Below are positions 57,404 through 64,000 of a stretch of DNA of 64,000 bases, one piece after another. A program made the translations under genes and the position numbers. Position 1 is the first letter of the stretch. Each line of letters starts with the position of its first letter. The notes under the pieces are model-generated. The model saw only the letters and a list, made by a program, of their open reading frames with translations, was not told where the DNA came from and searched no databases. The stretch is from Methanosarcina thermophila TM-1 (GTDB lineage Archaea; Halobacteriota; Methanosarcinia; Methanosarcinales; Methanosarcinaceae), in contig NZ_CP009501.1 of the NCBI RefSeq assembly GCF_000969885.1, positions 2,804,908 to 2,868,907 on the forward strand. The letters run 5' to 3'.

Positions 57404-58477
57404 ATGGAAGAAGATGAAAATTTTAGAGATATAAAATCCCTGCTTGAGAAGTTCACAAACGCTCATGGAATCTCTGGTTTTGAGCATGATATCAGGGAAC
57501 TCCTCAAAAAGGAACTTGAGCCCTATGTTGACAATATACGAAAAGACTGCATGGGAAACCTTATAGCTGTCAAAAATGGAAAAGGTCCCTCTATAATGCT
57601 AGCTGCCCATATGGACGAAATCGGGCTCATGGTCAGATATATTGATGATAACGGCTTTCTCAGATTTATCGGGATTGGGGGATGGTTTGACCAGACTCTT
57701 CTTAACCAGAGGGTTATGGTTCACGGGAAAAAGGGTTCGATTCCCGGAGTTATCGGCTCCAAACCTCCTCATGTAATGAAAGATGAAGACAGGAAAAAGC
57801 CTATTAAGCTTGATGATATGTTCATCGATATCGGGGCAAAAAACAGAGAGGATGCTGAAAATCTTGGAATCGAGATTGGCACAACAGCCTCAATCGATCG
57901 GGATTTTGTATCCCTGGCAAACGGAAAGGTAACTTCCAAAGCTTTTGACGATCGTGCAGGTCTCGCGATCCTTGTTGAAGTTATGAAGCGGCTTTCCAAA
58001 CATAAAATTGAAGCGAATGTCTATGCCGTAGGTACTGTTCAGGAAGAAGTGGGGTTAAAGGGTGCAAAAACCTGCGCTTTTGGAGTTTGTCCGTCTATCG
58101 CACTTGCCCTTGATACAACTATTCCTGGAGACCATCCCGGAATTACTAAAACCGATTCTTCACTTGAACTCGGGAAAGGTCCTGTAATTACCGTAGCCGA
58201 CGCGTCCGGAAGAGGTCTTTTAGTTCATCCACAGATACTTAAGTGGCTTAGAGAAACTGCTGCTGAAAATAATATTCCCTATCAGCTTGGAGTCGGATCA
58301 GGAGGTACGACCGATGCAACCTCAATACACCTCACAAAGGAAGGTATCCCAACAGGCACGGTCAGCATAGCCACCCGATACATCCATTCTCCTGTTGAAG
58401 TTCTGGATATGGCAGATGTTGAAGCATGTGTTTCTCTGATAGTAAAAGCAATTGAAAACGTAGGCAAGTATTTCTAA
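57404..58477 (+). CDS. M42-family glutamyl aminopeptidase/TET-type peptidase
   Basis: A 357-residue dinuclear zinc or cobalt aminopeptidase of the TET kind, usually assembled into dodecamers. Metal ligands are visible in AAHMDEIGLM, KAFDDRAGLA, TVQEEVGLKGA, LALDTTIPGD and RYIHSPVEV. It would digest short peptides released by the proteasome. The ATG follows CAGGAGAT. Confidence 0.93.
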   Translation: MEEDENFRDIKSLLEKFTNAHGISGFEHDIRELLKKELEPYVDNIRKDCMGNLIAVKNGKGPSIMLAAHMDEIGLMVRYIDDNGFLRFIGIGGWFDQTLLNQRVMVHGKKGSIPGVIGSKPPHVMKDEDRKKPIKLDDMFIDIGAKNREDAENLGIEIGTTASIDRDFVSLANGKVTSKAFDDRAGLAILVEVMKRLSKHKIEANVYAVGTVQEEVGLKGAKTCAFGVCPSIALALDTTIPGDHPGITKTDSSLELGKGPVITVADASGRGLLVHPQILKWLRETAAENNIPYQLGVGSGGTTDATSIHLTKEGIPTGTVSIATRYIHSPVEVLDMADVEACVSLIVKAIENVGKYF

Positions 58478-58483
58478 GCTTTT

Positions 58484-58527
58484 TCTTTCAAATTTTTCTC
58501 TTATTTTTCTATTTTTTTCTTTTATTC
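58484..58527 (+). terminator. T-rich transcription end of M42 gene
   Basis: Runs of 4-7 T (TTTTTCTTTC, TTATTTTTC, TTTTTTTCTTTTATTC) directly follow the peptidase stop. Confidence 0.55.
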
Positions 58528-58743
58528 TAAATCTTTCTGAGTAATAATGAAAAAGGGAATACGTATTAGATAGACGATTTTTCTTCTTTTTTCAGGTTTA
58601 GTGTATTGTTAACTGGAAACTAAAAATACTATGGTCTGCTATTAAAGAAGAGTTTTCAGAGAGCTACGGCAAAAACTTGGGGATCTTCCTGAGGAAGCCG
58701 TGTTCCTGAGAATAAAATATATGTATTTGTATAATAAATAAAA

Positions 58744-58805
58744 ACTGCAAAATAGGACATAATATTATAATATAATAAGTATATTATGCGAATATTATTT
58801 GCAGT
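58744..58805. promoter_or_regulatory. Inverted repeat before cimA
   Basis: ACTGCAAA at 58744-58751 and TTTGCAGT at 58798-58805 form an 8-bp inverted repeat around an AT-rich 46-base centre. It ends 45 bases before the cimA start region. It could be an operator or stem. The rest of the gap to 58478 is AT-rich. Confidence 0.35.
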
Positions 58806-58849
58806 ATTGTTGACAAATCTATATTAATAAAACAAAGACTGAGGGGATT

Positions 58850-60337
58850 ATATTATTCGAAAACATCCGCTTTCTGGACACTACTTTGAGAGATGGTGAA
58901 CAAACACCTGGCGTTGCGCTGACGAAGGACAAAAAGCTCTTAATTGCCCGGGCTCTTGACGAAATGGGAGTCTCGATAATTGAAGCCGGTTCTGCAATCA
59001 CTTCCGAAGGTGAAAGAGACTCCATCAAGGCTGTTGCAAACGCAGGGCTTAATGCTGAAATTTGCAGCTACTGCAGGATTGTAAAGTCCGATGTTGATCG
59101 TGCTCTTGAGTGCGATGTTGACTCTATCCATCTTGTAGCACCTGTTTCAGACCTTCATATAAAGACAAAAATCAAAAAGGACCGGGATGCAGTACGGCAG
59201 ATCGCAGCTGAAGTAACGGAATATGCCAAGGATCACGGCCTGATAGTGGAACTGAGCGGAGAAGATGCTTCGCGTGCAGATCCCGAGTTTCTAAAGGCTA
59301 TTTATGCCGACGGAGTAGATGCAGGTGCTGACAGATTATGCTTCTGCGATACTGTAGGTCTTCTGGTACCTGAAAGGACGACTGAGATTTTCCGGGATCT
59401 ATCTTCGTCCCTGAAAGCCCCTATCAGTGTTCACTGCCACAACGATTTCGGGTTAGCGACTGCAAACACGATTGCTGCGCTTGCGGCGGGGGCAAAACAA
59501 GCCCATGTAACTATAAACGGGTTAGGGGAAAGAGCTGGGAATGCATCTCTAGAAGAAGTAATAATGAGCCTGGAATGGCTCTATAAGTATGATACCGGCA
59601 TCAAACACGAGCTGATCTACAGGACTTCAAGGATTGTAAGCCGGCTTACAGGTATTCCAGTGTCACCCAATAAGGCTCTTGTAGGTGGGAACGCATTTAC
59701 TCACGAAGCAGGTATCCACGTTCACGGTCTTCTGGCTGATAAGGCAACCTATGAGCCTATGAGTCCCGAATATATCGGAAGGCAGCGCCAGATCGTGTTA
59801 GGAAAACATGCAGGGCGGAGTTCGATTAACCTTGCCTTAAAGGAAATGGGGCTTGAGGCTGATGATGCCCAGACCGAGGAGATTTTCAACAGGGTTAAGC
59901 AGATGGGCGACCAGGGAAAATACGTAACCGATGCAGATCTGCAGGCTATCGCGGAAACCGTACTCGATATTTATAAAGAACCTCTCGTAAAACTGGAAGA
60001 GTTTACCATTGTATCAGGAAACCGGGTGACTCCAACGGCATCTGTAAAGCTCAATGTAAAAGACAAACCGATAGTACAGGCAGGGATCGGTAATGGGCCT
60101 GTAGACGCCGTGATCAACGCTATCAGGGGAGCGGTGAGTTCCTGTGCAGAAGATATCATTCTCGAAGAGTATCATGTTGACGCAATTACTGGCGGAACCG
60201 ATGCCCTTGTTGAAGTTAGGGTAAAACTTTCCAAGGACGGAAAAGTAATTACCGCAAGCGGTGCAAGAACTGATATTATCATGGCTTCCGTAGAAGCTGT
60301 AATGAACGGTATGAATCGCCTTATACGGGTCGAATGA
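58850..60337 (+). CDS. cimA: (R)-citramalate/2-isopropylmalate synthase with non-standard start
   Basis: An enzyme of the citramalate/isopropylmalate synthase family, condensing acetyl-CoA with pyruvate (or 2-oxoisovalerate). Adjacent ilvBNC suggests the citramalate route to isoleucine. The catalytic segment FLDTTLRDGEQTPG is intact, then HCHNDFGLATANT, GLGERAGNASLEE, and a C-terminal regulatory domain. The only TTG/GTG/ATG before the domain is TTG 58886, which would cut off FLDTT. A GAGGGGAT ribosome site at 58841-58848 points to ATA 58850 or TTA 58853 as the start. I use ATA. Confidence 0.88.
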   Translation: MLFENIRFLDTTLRDGEQTPGVALTKDKKLLIARALDEMGVSIIEAGSAITSEGERDSIKAVANAGLNAEICSYCRIVKSDVDRALECDVDSIHLVAPVSDLHIKTKIKKDRDAVRQIAAEVTEYAKDHGLIVELSGEDASRADPEFLKAIYADGVDAGADRLCFCDTVGLLVPERTTEIFRDLSSSLKAPISVHCHNDFGLATANTIAALAAGAKQAHVTINGLGERAGNASLEEVIMSLEWLYKYDTGIKHELIYRTSRIVSRLTGIPVSPNKALVGGNAFTHEAGIHVHGLLADKATYEPMSPEYIGRQRQIVLGKHAGRSSINLALKEMGLEADDAQTEEIFNRVKQMGDQGKYVTDADLQAIAETVLDIYKEPLVKLEEFTIVSGNRVTPTASVKLNVKDKPIVQAGIGNGPVDAVINAIRGAVSSCAEDIILEEYHVDAITGGTDALVEVRVKLSKDGKVITASGARTDIIMASVEAVMNGMNRLIRVE

Positions 60338-60369
60338 CTCCAGAAAAATGAGCTTTAAGAATTTCCCAG

Positions 60370-60400
60370 GAGGACTCTTATGTCCTCTCTCTTTTTCCTG
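60370..60400 (+). terminator. Hairpin and T-run downstream of cimA
   Basis: Stem GAGGAC / GTCCTC (6 bp, 6-base loop, 60370-60387) is followed by TCTCTTTTTCC. It sits 33 bases below the cimA stop and would separate it from ilvB. Confidence 0.6.
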
Positions 60401-60615
60401 CTGTAGAAATTTTAAAATAGCATACCGCTGGCATTTCTGGAGTCAGGAGAAACCTTTATCCATATATAACATGATCGATAATGATGTATTTGGAAAATTC
60501 ATAACGAAAGCATATCAGAGATAAGTATTTCTGATAGATGCACCCTTACTGGAAACGGACTCAAGATGAGCATCCAGTTAATCTACGTTTCAACTAGAGA
60601 AATAGGAGTTAAATT

Positions 60616-62379
60616 ATGACAACCGGGTCAACAGAAAAAGTTAATGGCGCAAGGGCTCTGATAAAGTGCCTGGAAAAAGAAGGGGTTGACACCATCTTTG
60701 GATATCCAGGGGGGCAGATCATTCCCTTCTATAACGAACTTTACGATTCAGATCTGCGCCATATACTTGTGCGTCATGAACAGGCAGCAGCTCATGCTGC
60801 GGACGGGTACGCCCGTGCTACTGGAAAGACCGGGGTCTGTGTTTCTACTTCAGGTCCCGGAGCAACTAACCTGGTAACAGGCATTGCTACCGCATACATG
60901 GACTCAATACCTATTGTAGCCTTAACAGGTCAGGTTCCTACTTTCCTGATAGGTAACGATGCTTTCCAGGAAGCTGATATTACGGGAATTACCCAGCCCA
61001 TTACCAAGCACAACTACCTCGTACAGGATGCAAAAGAACTCCCAAGAATTGTAAAAGAAGCTTTCCATATTGCTTCTACCGGAAGGCCTGGCCCGGTATT
61101 AATTGACCTTCCAAAGGACGTACAGAATGCAGAGATTGAATTCTACTATCCTGATAAGGTAGAACTTAGAGGATATAAACCGACTTACAAAGGCAATATC
61201 CAGCAGATCAAACGAGCCGCCGAAGAAATAGCAAACTCCAGTATGCCTATAATTTACGCAGGCGGCGGAGTGATAAGTTCTAATGCCAGCCCCGAGCTTA
61301 TAGAACTTGCCGAGACAATCTGTGCTCCGGTTACCACCACTCTTATGGGAATTGGATCGATTCCGACAGAACATCCTCTGTACATCGGGATGCTCGGAAT
61401 GCACGGGAGCAAATATGCAAACTATGCTGTCCAGGAATCCGATCTAATTATTGCTGTGGGCGCCAGGTTCGATGATCGTGTGACAGGGAAACTCGAGTCT
61501 TTTGCTCCCAATGCCAGGATTATTCATATTGATGTTGACCCTGCAGAGGTCTCCAAGAATGTAAAGGTTCATGTTCCAATTGTTGGAGATGCAAAGCAGA
61601 TACTGAAATCTCTGAATAAATATGTTAAGCGTTGCAATTCCGAGGCATGGCTTGAAAAAATAGAACACTGGAAAAAAGAGTATCCTTTCACCTATAAACA
61701 GATGTCACCTGATGTTATAATGCCTCAGTTTGTTGTCGAGCAAATTTCAGAGGCATGTGGGGACGCAATTATAGTTACCGAAGTCGGGCAACATCAGATG
61801 TGGGCTGCCCAGTACTTTAAGTTTAAAAAGCCCCGCACTTTCATCTCTTCAGGCGGTCTTGGCACAATGGGCTACGGTTTCCCTGCAGCTATAGGCGCAA
61901 AGATCGGGAAGCCAGATAAAACCGTTATCAATATTGCAGGCGATGGATCTTTCCAGATGAATTCTCAAGAGCTTGCAACTGCAGTCCAGAACGACGTTCC
62001 GGTTGTTTCAGTGATCCTGAACAACGGTTATCTGGGTATGGTCAGGCAGTGGCAGGAACTGTTCTATGACAGGCGATATTCTCACACCTTTATCAAGGGC
62101 AGTGTAGATTTCGTGAAGCTTGCTGATGCCTACGGAGCTCTGGGTCTGCGCGCTGAAAGGCCGTCTGAAGTCAGACCTGCAATTGAAGAAGCTGTCAATT
62201 CGGGCAGGCCTGCTGTTGTTGAAGTCATTGTTGCGTGCGAGGCAAATGTTTATCCTATGGTGCCGGCAGGCGCTGCAATCAACGAGATAATTGATCCAGA
62301 AGAGCATGCAGACACTTCATGTGCCATGCCTGACCTGCGCACTACAACTGATAGGATTCTTGACCTGGAGGAACACTGA
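60616..62379 (+). CDS. ilvB: Acetolactate synthase large subunit
   Basis: A 587-residue thiamine diphosphate enzyme that makes acetolactate or acetohydroxybutyrate for valine, leucine and isoleucine. The catalytic Glu is in [20 protein letters not shown], the TPP/Mg motif is [19 protein letters not shown], and [13 protein letters not shown] is in the FAD domain. ATG follows AGGAGTTAAATT. It overlaps ilvN by 1 base. Confidence 0.97.
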   Translation: MTTGSTEKVNGARALIKCLEKEGVDTIFGYPGGQIIPFYNELYDSDLRHILVRHEQAAAHAADGYARATGKTGVCVSTSGPGATNLVTGIATAYMDSIPIVALTGQVPTFLIGNDAFQEADITGITQPITKHNYLVQDAKELPRIVKEAFHIASTGRPGPVLIDLPKDVQNAEIEFYYPDKVELRGYKPTYKGNIQQIKRAAEEIANSSMPIIYAGGGVISSNASPELIELAETICAPVTTTLMGIGSIPTEHPLYIGMLGMHGSKYANYAVQESDLIIAVGARFDDRVTGKLESFAPNARIIHIDVDPAEVSKNVKVHVPIVGDAKQILKSLNKYVKRCNSEAWLEKIEHWKKEYPFTYKQMSPDVIMPQFVVEQISEACGDAIIVTEVGQHQMWAAQYFKFKKPRTFISSGGLGTMGYGFPAAIGAKIGKPDKTVINIAGDGSFQMNSQELATAVQNDVPVVSVILNNGYLGMVRQWQELFYDRRYSHTFIKGSVDFVKLADAYGALGLRAERPSEVRPAIEEAVNSGRPAVVEVIVACEANVYPMVPAGAAINEIIDPEEHADTSCAMPDLRTTTDRILDLEEH

Positions 62380-62864
62380 TGAAACACACACTTGCAGTCC
62401 TTGTTGAAAATAAGTCTGGAGTCCTCTCTAGAGTGGCTTCGCTTTTCTCAAGGCGTGGATTCAACATAGACAGCTTGGCTGTAGGAGTTACCGAGGATCC
62501 GAGTATCTCTAGGATGACTATTGTGGTCCAGGGAGACGATCATGTGCTCGAACAGGTAACAAAACAGCTTAACAAGCTCGTGGATGTTATCAAGGTCTCG
62601 GATATTGGGGGCGATGATTCCGTAGAAAGAGAACTCGCCCTGATTAAGGTAGCTGCAGATGTAAACACACGAGCCGAGATAATTCAGATTGCTAATATTT
62701 TCAGGGCAAGGATAGTGGATGTGGCTTCAAAATCCATGACTATCGAGGTAACCGGGGATGATGCCAAAATCGAGGCAATCCAGAAACTTCTCAGGCAATT
62801 CGGGATTAAGGAAATGGTTCGGACAGGCAAGATTGCCCTGGTTCGCGGTCCAAAGAAGGTTTAA
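62379..62864 (+). CDS. ilvN: Acetolactate synthase regulatory subunit
   Basis: A 161-residue regulatory subunit. The N-terminal ACT domain ([19 protein letters not shown]... [13 protein letters not shown]) binds the feedback amino acid, usually valine; the C-terminal half ([23 protein letters not shown]) activates the large subunit. Its ATG shares one base with the ilvB stop, with GGAGG upstream, so the subunits are made together. Confidence 0.96.
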   Translation: MKHTLAVLVENKSGVLSRVASLFSRRGFNIDSLAVGVTEDPSISRMTIVVQGDDHVLEQVTKQLNKLVDVIKVSDIGGDDSVERELALIKVAADVNTRAEIIQIANIFRARIVDVASKSMTIEVTGDDAKIEAIQKLLRQFGIKEMVRTGKIALVRGPKKV

Positions 62865-62950
62865 ATATAAAGGGCAGGTAAAGAAAGGTAGCTGCTTAAT
62901 TATTTTTCACAGATTGGGGCAGCCGGAGACGATTTAAAACCCCTAATGGT

Positions 62951-62982
62951 TCCCTCAAAGGGATGCCTGAAATCTCAGGCAT
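62951..62982 (+). terminator. Two small hairpins between ilvN and ilvC
   Basis: TCCCT-CAA-AGGGA (62951-62963) and ATGCCTGA-AATC-TCAGGCAT (62963-62982) adjoin. They are 90-120 bases below ilvN and 160 above ilvC. A T-run is lacking, so a leader or processing role is as likely as termination. Confidence 0.45.
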
Positions 62983-63120
62983 TTCCTGAAACTTAAAATG
63001 CTACCCCTCTCCGAAGAAAGCAACTTTTTGAGAATGTACTTAAAGAAACTTAGTTCTCATGGCAGCGAGTTGATACCATAATGGTATACTTCTTGGGAAA
63101 TATAAGGAGTTCAAAACTGA

Positions 63121-64000
<880 letters not shown>

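Overview
The window looks like a chromosomal segment of a Methanosarcina-type methanogenic archaeon, probably near M. mazei or M. acetivorans. The evidence is a complete CO dehydrogenase/acetyl-CoA synthase operon (cdhA-B-C-cooC-D-E), methanogenesis marker 12, archaeal proteasome beta, TFE, NMD3, prefoldin beta, an FttA/aCPSF1-type nuclease, two membrane pyrophosphatases, and AT-rich intergenic DNA with GAGG/GGTGAT-type ribosome binding sites. The species cannot be fixed from this sequence alone. I see no insertion sequence, prophage, CRISPR array or defence island. Most genes are core metabolism or information processing.

Layout. 1-1000 is AT-rich: three promoter-like repeats, a small zinc-finger reading frame with no standard start codon, and a possible gene remnant. 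988-1691 holds two overlapping YnfA-like membrane proteins. 2108-3656 is a glnK-amt ammonium unit on the minus strand. 3919-6074 pairs a methyltransferase with a geranylgeranyl-reductase-like flavoprotein. 6178-10318 holds a TPR protein, an anchored hypothetical protein, pyruvate kinase and a class I aldolase. 10837-11231 is a tRNA cluster (Asn, CAU, Asn). 11784-20374 holds zinc-ribbon miniproteins, a CobT-like protein, ProS, SepF-ZPR1, a PUA protein and two tandem MFS transporters. 21131-26545 holds two divergently transcribed membrane pyrophosphatases of different subfamilies. 26833-30144 holds an unknown protein, a dihydropteroate-synthase-like protein and FtsZ. 31186-38250 holds a HAD phosphatase, FttA, PsmB, an HD protein, TFE, an ATP-grasp ligase and NMD3. 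39154-47345 is the cdh operon with a long structured leader. 48848-58477 holds rhomboid protease, NYN protein, marker 12, ACT/PaaK, DHH phosphoesterase, prefoldin beta and an M42 peptidase. 58850-64000 is a branched-chain amino acid block (cimA, ilvB, ilvN, ilvC; ilvC runs off the end).

How the genes work together. The cdh operon makes or splits acetyl-CoA. The two pyrophosphatases couple pyrophosphate hydrolysis to ion gradients. Pyruvate kinase and aldolase belong to the glycolytic/gluconeogenic route. The cimA-ilvBNC block turns acetyl-CoA and pyruvate into isoleucine and valine precursors. SepF and FtsZ, about 12 kb apart, are the core of the division machinery. GlnK-Amt senses and imports ammonium.

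Most noteworthy: a G-quadruplex-capable tract inside a 10-bp inverted repeat near 20673-20748; apparent non-standard start codons for cimA and for a small zinc-finger gene; a terminator-like hairpin over the cooC stop codon inside the cdh operon and a 12-bp stem in the cdh leader; a membrane pyrophosphatase with a changed substrate-binding motif; locus-specific short tandem repeats in many intergenic regions; and an array of small hairpins near 13750-14013.
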